Shown here in pieces: positions 8,007-16,298 of a DNA stretch of 64,000 bases (positions are counted from its first letter, which is position 1; each line of letters opens with the position of its first letter). Under the pieces are notes generated by a model that saw only the letters and a list, made by a program, of their open reading frames with translations, was not told the DNA's origin and made no database searches. A program made the translations under genes and the position numbers. The stretch is from assembly GCF_902498195.1 (NCBI RefSeq), contig NZ_CABVIY010000004.1, positions 496,001 to 560,000 on the forward strand. The letters are read 5' to 3'. Source of the stretch: Pseudomonas fluorescens. GTDB lineage: Bacteria > Pseudomonadota > Gammaproteobacteria > Pseudomonadales > Pseudomonadaceae.

Positions 8007-8270
8007 ATGAACACCAAAGCCATCTACGCCGCCTGCCTGTTTGCCGCCCTGAACATCTGCACCCTGTCGGCCCGTGCCGAAGCCGATGTCAGCGAGAAAA
8101 CCTACACCTACGGCACGCAACTGGACATCAAGAAAGTGGTGTCGCTGAAACAAGACAACTCGGCTTCCTGCGGGGTGGTGGATGCGCAGTTGACCTACCT
8201 GGACTCGCACAACAAAACCCAGGTCCTGGACTACCGCAAAATTGCCGATAACTGCGGCTCGGACAACTGA
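8007..8270 (+). CDS. DUF2790 small secreted protein
   Basis: An 87-residue protein with a signal peptide (about residues 1-24, cleavage near SARAEA) and a mature DUF2790 domain with the TYTYGTQLDIKKV motif and two cysteines, C55 and C83, likely a disulfide. DUF2790 proteins are small periplasmic Pseudomonas proteins of unknown function. The ribosome site GAGGAATCCGCC fits the start. It is the first gene after the double operator and precedes another small cysteine-pair protein. A relative with the same two cysteines lies at 56723. In principle it could be a substrate of the DUF692 enzyme, but nothing in the sequence shows this. Confidence 0.85.
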   Translation: MNTKAIYAACLFAALNICTLSARAEADVSEKTYTYGTQLDIKKVVSLKQDNSASCGVVDAQLTYLDSHNKTQVLDYRKIADNCGSDN

Positions 8271-8310
8271 GTCCGGCCATCACAACCCTTTTGAAGCGAG
8301 GAACACCACC

Positions 8311-8565
8311 ATGAACAACATCAGCCGATTCCTGACCGCCATTGCCTTTTCCGTCGCCGGCGCCGCGGCCCATGCCAATGCCGCCGTGGAGCAAAGCGCC
8401 TGCGGCAGCAGCACCTGTTTCCAACTGACGCCGGTGGCGAAGCAGGGCGCCGATGCGCTGCTGGCCGAGGATGGCTACAACCGCACGCCACAGGGGCAGG
8501 TGGTGGCCGAAAACGGCTCCAGTCATACGCTCCAGGGCAAGTGGCTGGAAGAACAAAACGCGTGA
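8311..8565 (+). CDS. Small secreted protein with CGSSTC pair
   Basis: 84 residues with a signal peptide ending near AAAHANA and a mature chain of about 60 residues containing C31 and C36, close to the mature N terminus. I do not recognise the family. The gene starts 40 bp after the DUF2790 stop behind GAAGCGAGGAA, so the two are probably cotranscribed from the composite operator. The closely spaced cysteines could bind metal, form a disulfide or be modified. A REPIN follows, then a thiol-disulfide membrane protein. Confidence 0.7.
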   Translation: MNNISRFLTAIAFSVAGAAAHANAAVEQSACGSSTCFQLTPVAKQGADALLAEDGYNRTPQGQVVAENGSSHTLQGKWLEEQNA

Positions 8566-8587
8566 ACCCCAAGCACCCCCGATCCAA

Positions 8588-8676
8588 TGTGGGAGCGGGC
8601 TTGCTCGCGAAGGCTGAGTGTCAGTCGACCTTAGTGTGACGCTCAGACCGCTTTCGCGAGCAAGCCCGCTCCCACA
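8588..8676. repeat. REPIN
   Basis: Inverted REP pair inside the presumed DUF2790-dipZ transcription unit. REP hairpins between cotranscribed genes can stabilise upstream mRNA. Confidence 0.9.
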
Positions 8677-8720
8677 GGGGACTTGTGTGAATTGCCACCC
8701 TCTTTATTCAAGGTGATCCC

Positions 8721-9935
8721 ATGTTTCTCATCGCTTTCCTGGGCGGCATATTGACCGTCCTCAGCCCCTGCATCCTGCCCGTCGTGCCGTTCCTGTTCGC
8801 CGGTGCCGACCGCAAGCGCTCATCGATCCTGCTCACCCTCGGCGGCATGGCCCTGACCTTCGCGCTGGTCTCCAGCCTGGCCGTGGTCAGCAGCGAATGG
8901 GTGATACAAGCCAGCAACGCCGGGCGCCACGTGGCCCTGATCGTGATGGTGCTGTTTGCCCTGTCGCTGATTTCCGCCCGGGTCGGCGACTGGCTGGCGC
9001 GTCCGTTCGTCCTGCTGGGCAATCGCCTCGACCCGAACAGCCGCAAAGTCTCGGGTCCCCTGGGTTCGCTGATGATCGGTGTCGCCACCGGCCTGCTCTG
9101 GGCGCCTTGTGCCGGGCCGATCCTCGGGGTGATCCTCACCAGCGCCATGCTGCAAGGCGCGAACGCCAATACCAGCCTGTTGCTGGTGGCCTACGGCCTG
9201 GGCAGCGCGTTGTCCCTGGGCGTGCTGATCTTCGCCGGTCGCGGCCTGGTCAATCGCTTGAAACCGTCGATCCCGGTGACGGGCTGGCTGCGTCGTGGTG
9301 CCGGTGTGGCGGTGTTGGCCGGTGCGGCAGTGATCTCCACCGGCGCCGACAGCGTGCTGTTGGCCAGTACCTCGTCGGAGAGTGTCGGCCAGGTCGAAAA
9401 AAGCGTGCTGGAAAACGTACCGAAGGTCGTCGATTACTTCGTCAGCAAGGTCAAGGCCGACTCCATGGACAACGCCCAGGGCGCCATGCCGTCGCTGGCC
9501 GGTGCCGTGGAATGGATCAACTCGCCAGCCCTGACCAATGAGTCGCTCAAAGGCAAAGTGGTGCTGGTGGATTTCTGGACCTTCGACTGCATCAACTGCA
9601 AGCACACCCTCCCGTACGTGAAGGACTGGGCGAAGAAATACGAGAAGGACGGCCTGGTGGTGATTGGCGTGCACACCCCTGAGTACGGCTTCGAGCGCAT
9701 CATCGACAACGTCAAGGACAAGGTGAAGGAATACGGCATCACCTACCCGGTGGCGATCGACAACAACTACGCGATCTGGCGCAACTTCGACAACCAGTAC
9801 TGGCCGGCGCACTACCTGATCGACGCAAAAGGCCAGGTACGGTTTACCCACTTTGGTGAAGGTCGCTACGAGGCTCAGGAGCAGATGATCCAGCAGTTGC
9901 TGGAAGAGGCGAAGGCGGGTGCTCCAGCGGCGTAA
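8721..9935 (+). CDS. DipZ-like cytochrome c biogenesis/thiol-disulfide protein (CcdA-TlpA fusion)
   Basis: 404 residues. The N-terminal CcdA/DsbD-type membrane domain (about residues 1-215, several helices, with the SPCILPVVPF and WAPCAGPILG cysteines) is fused to a periplasmic thioredoxin/TlpA-like domain (about 255-400) with the active site CINC (C290, C293). Proteins of this DipZ design carry electrons across the membrane to reduce periplasmic disulfides. The ribosome site is AAGGTGATCCC. Its position after two small secreted cysteine-pair proteins suggests it keeps their thiols in the right state, which is inference from context. Confidence 0.88.
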   Translation: MFLIAFLGGILTVLSPCILPVVPFLFAGADRKRSSILLTLGGMALTFALVSSLAVVSSEWVIQASNAGRHVALIVMVLFALSLISARVGDWLARPFVLLGNRLDPNSRKVSGPLGSLMIGVATGLLWAPCAGPILGVILTSAMLQGANANTSLLLVAYGLGSALSLGVLIFAGRGLVNRLKPSIPVTGWLRRGAGVAVLAGAAVISTGADSVLLASTSSESVGQVEKSVLENVPKVVDYFVSKVKADSMDNAQGAMPSLAGAVEWINSPALTNESLKGKVVLVDFWTFDCINCKHTLPYVKDWAKKYEKDGLVVIGVHTPEYGFERIIDNVKDKVKEYGITYPVAIDNNYAIWRNFDNQYWPAHYLIDAKGQVRFTHFGEGRYEAQEQMIQQLLEEAKAGAPAA

Positions 9936-9956
9936 ACCCGCTACGCGACACACCTT

Positions 9957-10049
9957 GTAGGAGCTGCCGAAGGCTGCGATCTTTTGACTTTGCTTTTGCT
10001 CGTGGATCGATGCAGAGCTCAAAAGATCGCAGCCTTCGGCAGCTCCTAC
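9957..10049. repeat. Inverted repeat of the GTAGGAGCTGCCGAAGGCTG family
   Basis: Arms of about 31 bp (GTAGGAGCTGCCGAAGGCTG...) pair around a 30-nt centre between convergent genes. It is a REP-like family distinct from the GTGGGAGCGGG type. A second copy is at 22691. Confidence 0.85.
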
Positions 10050-10059
10050 GGGGCGAGGC

Positions 10060-11025
10060 TTAATGCAGTGGCGCCGTGTGCGTACGCCGCCACGCCGCCG
10101 GCGGCGTTCCATACTCGCGCCGAAACGCCCGGCTGAACGCCGTATCCGTCTGATAACCCACTTCTTCGGCGATGCGGATCAAGGAGCTGTTACTGCTGCG
10201 TAACAGATTGGCCGCCAGCAACATGCGCCATTGCGTCAGGTACTGCATCGGCGACACCCCCACCAGTTGCTGGAAGCGTTCGGCCAATACCGATCTTGAG
10301 GTGCCGGCGGTGCGCGCCAGCTCCTCCAGGGTCCAGCAATGGCAGGGCTTGTTGTGCAGGGCGTTGAGGGCGGCACCGACGATCCGGTCGCCGACGCCCG
10401 CCAGCCAGCCGGTACGGCCTTCGCCGTGCTCGTGCATGTACAGGCGCAAGACCTCGATGAACAACACCTCGGCCAGTTTCGCCAGCACGCCTTCTCCACC
10501 GGGCCTTGGCGAGCGGGCTTCGGCCAGGGCGTAGCGTACCGACGATTCCAGCCACATGCCGGCACTGGAGCCGCGCACGTTGACCCGCACCACCGCCGGC
10601 AACCCCGTCAGCAACATGCCGGCCAGTCGCGTATCACAGGCCATGTAACCGCACACCAGGCGGGTGACCGCGCCGCCGCCGCCGTAGCGCAGTTGCTGTG
10701 GCCGGCGCGCCAGGATCTTGTCCAGCCGTCCGCCGGTGGCGGGGGGCAATCCGGGCTGGGAGGTCATGCGATGCCCGTCGCCCTGCGGGAACAGCACCAC
10801 GTCGCCGGCGGTCAGCCGCAGGGGCGGATCGTCGCCGAGTTCGACGTAGCACTCGCCCTCGGTGATCAGGTGAAAGATCACCACTTGTTCGGCGTTGGGC
10901 TCCAGGAACGGCGCGGCGGTGTCGGCCCTGGGCGACTGGTAGCACCAGGGCGCGGTGAACCGGGCGTTGATGAAAATGGCGCCGGCCAGGCGGACGACGC
11001 GAAGGGTCTGTGACAGGGCGTCCAT
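10060..11025 (-). CDS. AraC-family transcriptional regulator (cupin sensor)
   Basis: 321 residues with an N-terminal cupin-type ligand domain (about residues 1-200, RLTAGDVVLFPQGDGH) and a C-terminal AraC pair of helix-turn-helices (about 215-315, with the conserved EVGYQTDTAFSRAFRREYG). It is divergent from the DUF4242 and methyltransferase genes, which are its likeliest targets, with a gap of about 190 bp. Members of this subgroup often respond to aldehydes or aromatic compounds; no ligand can be inferred here. Confidence 0.9.
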   Translation of the reverse strand: MDALSQTLRVVRLAGAIFINARFTAPWCYQSPRADTAAPFLEPNAEQVVIFHLITEGECYVELGDDPPLRLTAGDVVLFPQGDGHRMTSQPGLPPATGGRLDKILARRPQQLRYGGGGAVTRLVCGYMACDTRLAGMLLTGLPAVVRVNVRGSSAGMWLESSVRYALAEARSPRPGGEGVLAKLAEVLFIEVLRLYMHEHGEGRTGWLAGVGDRIVGAALNALHNKPCHCWTLEELARTAGTSRSVLAERFQQLVGVSPMQYLTQWRMLLAANLLRSSNSSLIRIAEEVGYQTDTAFSRAFRREYGTPPAAWRRTHTAPLH

Positions 11026-11214
11026 GGTGATTTCCCGTGCGTAAATGCGGGGTCAGGAGCCTGATTGTGAGCCAGTGGCGGCCAGGCATGAAATCTCCGG
11101 ACGATCGGGCAAGGTTCGCCGACGATCGGGCAGGACGCCGCTGCGTGCCAGAGCGATAGTTGGCCCACAGGGTCACTGCCGGCCCTGTATCAATAAAAAG
11201 AATGAGAGGTTGCC

Positions 11215-11484
11215 ATGCCGAAGTTCGTCATTGAACGCGAGATACCAGGTGCTGGAACACTGTCAGAAAGGGATTTGAAAGCCGCTTCGCAAAAGTCCTG
11301 CAGGACCTTGCGCGAGCTGCCGGAAGTGCAGTGGCTGCAAAGTTATGTCACCGGCGACAAGCTGTACTGCGTGTACATTGCGCCGAGTGAAGAGCTGATC
11401 AAGGAGCACGCCAGGCAGAGCGGTTTCCCGGCCAATCGCATTTCCCAGGTCACGTCCATCATCGATCCGACCACGGCAGAATAA
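11215..11484 (+). CDS. DUF4242 (SCO4226-like nickel-binding) protein
   Basis: 89 residues of the DUF4242 family: a small ferredoxin-like fold with VIEREIPGAGTLSERDL at the N terminus and SYVTGDKLYCVYIAPSEELI in the middle. The Streptomyces member SCO4226 binds nickel, but the function in Pseudomonas is unknown. No signal peptide. It lies 38 bp before a methyltransferase gene and is divergent from the AraC regulator, so the two genes probably form a small operon. Confidence 0.8.
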   Translation: MPKFVIEREIPGAGTLSERDLKAASQKSCRTLRELPEVQWLQSYVTGDKLYCVYIAPSEELIKEHARQSGFPANRISQVTSIIDPTTAE

Positions 11485-11522
11485 GCCGGGGCTGCGTTCC
11501 TAACCGCAACGGAGCGGAATTC

Positions 11523-12335
11523 ATGAGTACACCCATTGATCTGACTGCCTTGAAAAACCGCCAGATGGCCGCTTGGGCCAGCGGCGACTATGCCGTGATC
11601 GGCACCACCCTGCAGATTGTCGGCGAGAATCTGGCCGAAGCCTGTGACCTGCTGTGCGATGAACAGGTACTGGATGTCGCCGCCGGCAATGGCAATGCCA
11701 CGCTAGCCGCCGCGCGCCGGGGCTGCCTGGTTACCTCCACCGACTATGTGGCCGCACTGCTCGAACGCGGCGAAGACCGGGCGAGGGCCGAACGCCTCAA
11801 TGTCACCTTCCAGGTGGCCGATGCCGAAGCGCTGCCGTTTGACGATGCCAGCTTCGATGCCGTGCTTTCGACCTTCGGCGTGATGTTCACGCCGGACCAG
11901 CCCAAGGCGGCCGCGGAACTGGCGCGGGTCTGTCGGCCAGGAGGGCGCATCGGCCTGGCCAACTGGACCCCGGAAGGTTTCGTCGGCCAGATGTTCAAGA
12001 CCCTGGGCAAGCACATGCCCCCACCCCCCGGCGCGCAACCGCCCTCGCAGTGGGGCACCGAGGCCTGGTTGCACACGCACTTCGACGAGCGCAACTTTTT
12101 GGTCCAGGTGACGCGCAAGACCTTCACCTTCCGCTATCGCAACGCCGGGCATTTCATCGACACCTTCCGCAGCTGGTACGGCCCGGTGCACAAGGCGTTC
12201 GCGGCGCTGCCAGCCGACGGCGCGAGAGCCCTGGAAAACGACATGACCGACCTGCTGAACCGCTCTAACCGGGCGGGGGACAGGTCGCTGGTGGTGCCGA
12301 GCGAGTACCTGGAGGTGGTCATCACACGGCGTTGA
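11523..12335 (+). CDS. Class I SAM-dependent methyltransferase
   Basis: 270 residues with a Rossmann-type methyltransferase core: motif I VLDVAAGNGNATLAAARRG (about residues 49-67), an acidic motif II region, and motif post-I FDAVLSTFGVMFTPD. It belongs to the broad UbiE/Methyltransf_11 group; the acceptor substrate is unknown. The gene directly follows the DUF4242 gene and is followed by a REPIN. Confidence 0.85.
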   Translation: MSTPIDLTALKNRQMAAWASGDYAVIGTTLQIVGENLAEACDLLCDEQVLDVAAGNGNATLAAARRGCLVTSTDYVAALLERGEDRARAERLNVTFQVADAEALPFDDASFDAVLSTFGVMFTPDQPKAAAELARVCRPGGRIGLANWTPEGFVGQMFKTLGKHMPPPPGAQPPSQWGTEAWLHTHFDERNFLVQVTRKTFTFRYRNAGHFIDTFRSWYGPVHKAFAALPADGARALENDMTDLLNRSNRAGDRSLVVPSEYLEVVITRR

Positions 12336-12350
12336 GTTGATGAAAATCCC

Positions 12351-12440
12351 TGTGGGAGCGGGCTTGCTCGCGAAAGCGGAGTACCAGTCAGTCTATATGT
12401 CGACTGACACACCGCCTTCGCGAGCAAGCCCGCTCCCACA
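12351..12440. repeat. REPIN
   Basis: Inverted REP pair between the convergent methyltransferase and universal stress protein genes. Confidence 0.9.
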
Positions 12441-12470
12441 TCAGGTTTATGGTGTTTTGGAGAGGGCTTA

Positions 12471-13397
12471 TCACTCATCCACCCGCTCGGTGTACACCAC
12501 CCACACACTGCACGGCATTTTGTACAGCAGGTGCTCCACCGTGCTGCCGATCAACCGCCCCATGCCCCGATGGCCGACGCGACCCATCACGATGACGTCG
12601 ACGTCAAAGGCATCGGCATACCGGGTCAGGACCCTGGCCGGGTTGCCCATGATCATGTGCCGTTGCGGTGCCGGAATGCCGTTGCGTTCGGCCAGTTCGT
12701 TGAAAGATTGGAGCTGGGCGTCATAGAGGGTCTTGTTGCGGGTCGAGGAGAAGAACGCCGAGCCATTGTCGAAGCCGAATTCGTCGGCGCTGATGGACGA
12801 AAGATCATAGGCATAGACCACATCCAGCCCGGCATTGCAGGCACTGGCCAGTTTCGAGGCTTCGTGCAGGATGCGGTCGTTGAAACTCTTGTAGTGGTCA
12901 TCGCGGTGGAAGGGGTCCACGGCTGCAACCACCCTGCGCGGCAGGGCGTTCACCGCGTGGCTGACGAAGTGTAAAGGCACCGGACACTCGCGCAGCAGAT
13001 GCACATCCAGCGGGGTGAAGATCAGCCGTGACAGCAGCGACTGATGTTCCAGCGCCTTGATCAGCACATCCATCGGCTGTTCCTTGAGGTGAATCAGGAT
13101 CTCTTCCAGCGGGTCTTGCACCCACGCAACCTCAGTGGTGACCTGCACACCGATTTTGCGCAAGGGCCGGGCCTGGTCTTCAAGCCACTGGCGGTGGCGG
13201 TCGACATAGCCCAGGCGCATCTGTTCCAGGGCTTTTTCGTTGACCATGCCGGCCGTGGCCAGGCCTTCCAGATAATCGAACGCCACGATGTGCAGCGCCG
13301 CGTCTTCCGCCTTGGCCAGCGCGGCCGCCCGGTCGAAGGCGGGGCTGTGCTCCATCAAGGGCGAAGTCACCAGCATGAAGCGTGATTGCTCGGACAT
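12471..13397 (-). CDS. Tandem universal stress protein (UspE-like)
   Basis: 308 residues made of two Usp domains (about 1-145 and 150-305). The second keeps the nucleotide-binding motif MGRVGHRGMGRLIGSTVEHL; the first is degenerate, as in UspE. The start at MSEQSRFML has a GGGAGGT ribosome site seven bases upstream; earlier in-frame codons give no Usp homology. These cytoplasmic proteins help survival under energy or envelope stress. The gene stands alone between two REPINs. Confidence 0.9.
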   Translation of the reverse strand: MSEQSRFMLVTSPLMEHSPAFDRAAALAKAEDAALHIVAFDYLEGLATAGMVNEKALEQMRLGYVDRHRQWLEDQARPLRKIGVQVTTEVAWVQDPLEEILIHLKEQPMDVLIKALEHQSLLSRLIFTPLDVHLLRECPVPLHFVSHAVNALPRRVVAAVDPFHRDDHYKSFNDRILHEASKLASACNAGLDVVYAYDLSSISADEFGFDNGSAFFSSTRNKTLYDAQLQSFNELAERNGIPAPQRHMIMGNPARVLTRYADAFDVDVIVMGRVGHRGMGRLIGSTVEHLLYKMPCSVWVVYTERVDE

Positions 13398-13496
13398 GAC
13401 AAACCTCCCGGGGGGCGTTCGGCTTGTTAAGTATTGACCATGATTGGCCGCTGTTGGGGCCGGTTGTCGGCCGTCTCTGGCAGCACACAAAGCCCA

Positions 13497-13586
13497 TGTG
13501 GGAGTGGGCTTGCTCGCGAAGGCAGAGTGTCAGTCGATATTGATAATGACCGATGCACCGCCTTCGCGAGCAAGCCCGCTCCCACA
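13497..13586. repeat. REPIN
   Basis: Inverted REP pair; the left arm has a single change (GGGAGTGGG) relative to the usual sequence. Confidence 0.88.
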
Positions 13587-13611
13587 GGGATTAGTGGTGT
13601 GGTTCAGATAT

Positions 13612-13998
13612 TCAGACAACCACCGCGCCCCGCGCCTCCAGCAACTCGCGCAACACCGAGCGGTGACAATGCGCTTCTTCCTCGCAATAACAGCCCACGG
13701 CCAGCGAAGTGTGATGGGAAAGGGCGGCCAGCAGGTCCAGCATCTGGCTGGCTGCCGGCTGCTTCATTTCGGTCTTGAATTTGCGCACGAAAGTGGCCCA
13801 GGCCTTGGCATCCCGGGCAGACAGTGCTTCGGCCACCAGCTCCGCGCTGGGCGACAGCAGTGGCTGCCAGACATCGTAGAAATCGCGCCTGGCGAACTCG
13901 GCTTTCGGCACGCCACGGGGCGGGCGGCGCACGGTGCCCAGGCGCAGGCCTTCACCGGGTGTTCGCGGCGAACCGAGGCGCACGATATGGACCGGCAT
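13612..13998 (-). CDS. DUF488 family protein
   Basis: 128 residues of the DUF488 family, recognised by the RLGSPRTPGEGLRLGTVRR start, the DVWQPLLSP segment, and the C-terminal CYCEEEAHCHRSVL cluster with several Cys and His residues. Function is unknown. It begins only four bases after the stop of the phosphatidylcholine synthase gene and has no clear ribosome site of its own, so translation is probably coupled. A link to lipid synthesis is not otherwise supported. Confidence 0.82.
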   Translation of the reverse strand: MPVHIVRLGSPRTPGEGLRLGTVRRPPRGVPKAEFARRDFYDVWQPLLSPSAELVAEALSARDAKAWATFVRKFKTEMKQPAASQMLDLLAALSHHTSLAVGCYCEEEAHCHRSVLRELLEARGAVVV

Positions 13999-14002
13999 GG
14001 CG

Positions 14003-14725
14003 TTACTTGAGCCGCGAATCGTCGAACCACTCCAGCGCGGTGCGCCAGAAGCAGATCCCCAGGAAATAGGCCGACATCAGCAGCCAGAGCCCCATCACCA
14101 GCGGGTTGATTACCGGGTGGTTGATCACCAGCGACAGGCTGCACAGCAGCCAGATGGCCGTCACGGCGATGTTGATCGGCATGAAGCGGCGCACACGGAA
14201 GGGGTGCAGGAATTTCATCCGGGTCAGGGTCAACAGGGCCAGGCCGATCACGGTCAGGAAGGTGATCCACGGCGACGGCGCGATGATGTACAGGCACAGC
14301 GCAACCACATTCCACGCGGCGGGAAAGCCCTGGAAATAGTTGTCCTTGCTTTTCATATTGACGTTGCAGAAACAGAACAGCGACGACACCAGAATCAGCG
14401 ACACGGTCAGCAGCAGCGTGTAGTCCGGCAGCGGGATGTAGCGATAGATGAACAGTGCCGGGATGAACACATACGTCAGGTAGTCGATCACCAGGTCGAG
14501 GATCGAACCGTCGAAACTGGGCAGCACCGACTGCACATTGACCTTGCGCGCCAGGGCGCCGTCCAGGCCGTCGACAATCAGCGCTACGCCCAGCCACAAC
14601 AGGCAATGGGTCGGTTGGTTATCGAGCAGGGCAAGGGTCGCCAGAAAAGCGGTGACCACGCCGGTGGCGGTAAAACCATGGGCTCCCCACGCTTTGAGCC
14701 TGGCGATGTGTAGAGTCGATATCAC
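14003..14725 (-). CDS. pcs: Phosphatidylcholine synthase
   Basis: 240-residue integral membrane CDP-alcohol phosphatidyltransferase that condenses CDP-diacylglycerol with choline. The catalytic motif begins DGLDGALAR and ends GSILDLVID, with the wider spacing I associate with Pcs. NVNMKSKDNYFQGFPAAWNV and LTRMKFLHPFRVRR are highly Pcs-like. About seven membrane helices are predicted by eye. I chose the GTG at 14725 because GGAGA lies eight bases upstream and family homology starts there; an ATG at 14773 is an alternative. The enzyme depends on exogenous choline. Confidence 0.88.
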   Translation of the reverse strand: MISTLHIARLKAWGAHGFTATGVVTAFLATLALLDNQPTHCLLWLGVALIVDGLDGALARKVNVQSVLPSFDGSILDLVIDYLTYVFIPALFIYRYIPLPDYTLLLTVSLILVSSLFCFCNVNMKSKDNYFQGFPAAWNVVALCLYIIAPSPWITFLTVIGLALLTLTRMKFLHPFRVRRFMPINIAVTAIWLLCSLSLVINHPVINPLVMGLWLLMSAYFLGICFWRTALEWFDDSRLK

Positions 14726-14862
14726 GGGGGCGTTCTCCAGAAAAAGAAGCAAGCCAATCATCGCCTTGAGCATCGAAGGCGGCGGCTAACCGGGTCGGGT
14801 TGCAGGTATCGACCGGGTATCCGCGAATAAGGTTCACCACCTATGAATCTTAGCTGGGCCGC

Positions 14863-14892
14863 AAAAAAAGACCCCGGAGAAAATCCGGGGTC
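14863..14892 (-). terminator. Rho-independent terminator of the dicarboxylate carrier gene
   Basis: Perfect 9-bp stem GACCCCGGA/TCCGGGGTC (14870-14892) followed on the minus strand by a run of seven T residues. It lies 34 bp after the carrier stop codon. Confidence 0.9.
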
Positions 14893-14925
14893 AATGTCGT
14901 GATCTGAAGCAATGCGGGCGATGGG

Positions 14926-16227
14926 TTACAACGCCGCTTCCGGATTGCGTCCGAATACCCGGCTGTATTCGGCTTTGGCGGTCTGCTCGGTAAATTCCCC
15001 CGACCACTTGGACACCACCACCGTCGCCACGCTGTTACCGATGGTGTTGCAGGCGGCGATGGCCATCGACATGAAGCGGTACACCCCGAACAACAAGGCC
15101 AGGCCTTCGACAGGCAGCACGCCGATAGCGGTCACGGTCGCGGCAAATACCACGAAACTGCCACCCGACACCGCCGCCGCGCCTTTGGACGTGACCAGCA
15201 TGATGGCGATGGTGCCCAACTGTTGCTCCCAACTCATCGGGACGCCGTAGGCATTGGCGATGAACAGCACGCACAGCGACATATAGATGGAGGTGCCATC
15301 GAGGTTGAAGGCATAGCCGGTGGGCAGGACCAGGCCGACGCTCTGCTTGGAGCAGCCGAATTTCTCGAGTTTTTGCAGCAGACGCGGCAGGGCGCTTTCC
15401 GACGATGCCGTGCCCAGCACGATGAAGATCTCATCCTTGATGTATTTGAGGAATCTCCACAGGCTGAACCCGGAAATGCGGCAGACCACGCCCAGCACCA
15501 CGAAGATGAAGAACGCAACGCAGACATAAAACATCAGCACCAGGTTGGCCAGCGACATCAGCACCGCGCTGCCATTGCTGCCCACGGCGTAAGCCACGGA
15601 GCCAAAGGCACCGAGAGGGGCGAACTTCATGATCAGGTTGATGAACTCGAAGAAGCATTCCGAAATCCGGCTCAAGCCGTCCTCGATGACGCTGCGCCGC
15701 TCAGGCTTGAGCGCCAGCAGGGCAAAGCCAAACAGTACCGAAATGACGAGCACTTGCAGCAACTGGCCGCCGGCGAACGCGCCGACGAAGTTGTCCGGGA
15801 AGATGCCGTAGATGAAGTCCATGGTCGAGGCGGGCGCATGGCCCTTGGCGACTGCCGCGCTGGCGGCGGCGGCCGTGGCGCTGCTCGGATGAGCGTCGTG
15901 CATGCCGGAGCCGATGTTCAACAGGTTGCCCCACAGCAGGCCGATGGCCAGGGCAATGGTGGAGACGATCTCGAAATAGATCAGTGCCCGCAAGCCGACC
16001 TTGCCGACCCGCTTGATGTCGCCGGCCGACGCGATGCCATGGACCACGGTGAAGAACACCAGCGGCGCGACGGCGGTCTTGATCAGTTTGAGAAAGATAT
16101 CGCCGAGAATCTTGAATTTGGCGGCGAACTCCGGCGCGAGAAAACCGAAGGCGATCCCCAGGACCATGGCGGCAATGACCTGGAAGGTCAGGTCCTTGTA
16201 GAACGGTTTCTTGTTGATAGTGGTCAT
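14926..16227 (-). CDS. Dicarboxylate/glutamate:cation symporter (DctA/GltP family)
   Basis: 433 residues of the DAACS family. About eight helices and two hairpins; recognisable motifs are FLKLIKTAVAPLVFFTVVHG, the serine-rich hairpin TASSESALPRLL, and the substrate site regions GYAFNLDGTSIYM and NTIGNSVATVVVSKW. An alanine-rich loop (about residues 120-135) is inserted near helix 3. It lies downstream of a fumarase-superfamily lyase gene in the same orientation (71 bp gap), so it may import the lyase substrate or a C4 product. The start at MTTINKKPFY matches the family. Confidence 0.9.
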   Translation of the reverse strand: MTTINKKPFYKDLTFQVIAAMVLGIAFGFLAPEFAAKFKILGDIFLKLIKTAVAPLVFFTVVHGIASAGDIKRVGKVGLRALIYFEIVSTIALAIGLLWGNLLNIGSGMHDAHPSSATAAAASAAVAKGHAPASTMDFIYGIFPDNFVGAFAGGQLLQVLVISVLFGFALLALKPERRSVIEDGLSRISECFFEFINLIMKFAPLGAFGSVAYAVGSNGSAVLMSLANLVLMFYVCVAFFIFVVLGVVCRISGFSLWRFLKYIKDEIFIVLGTASSESALPRLLQKLEKFGCSKQSVGLVLPTGYAFNLDGTSIYMSLCVLFIANAYGVPMSWEQQLGTIAIMLVTSKGAAAVSGGSFVVFAATVTAIGVLPVEGLALLFGVYRFMSMAIAACNTIGNSVATVVVSKWSGEFTEQTAKAEYSRVFGRNPEAAL

Positions 16228-16298
16228 GTCTGCGATCTCGTTGTTGTTATTGGCGAGCGGTAGGCAGAGGGGCTCGCGGCTGGCGAGCCCCGCAACGA

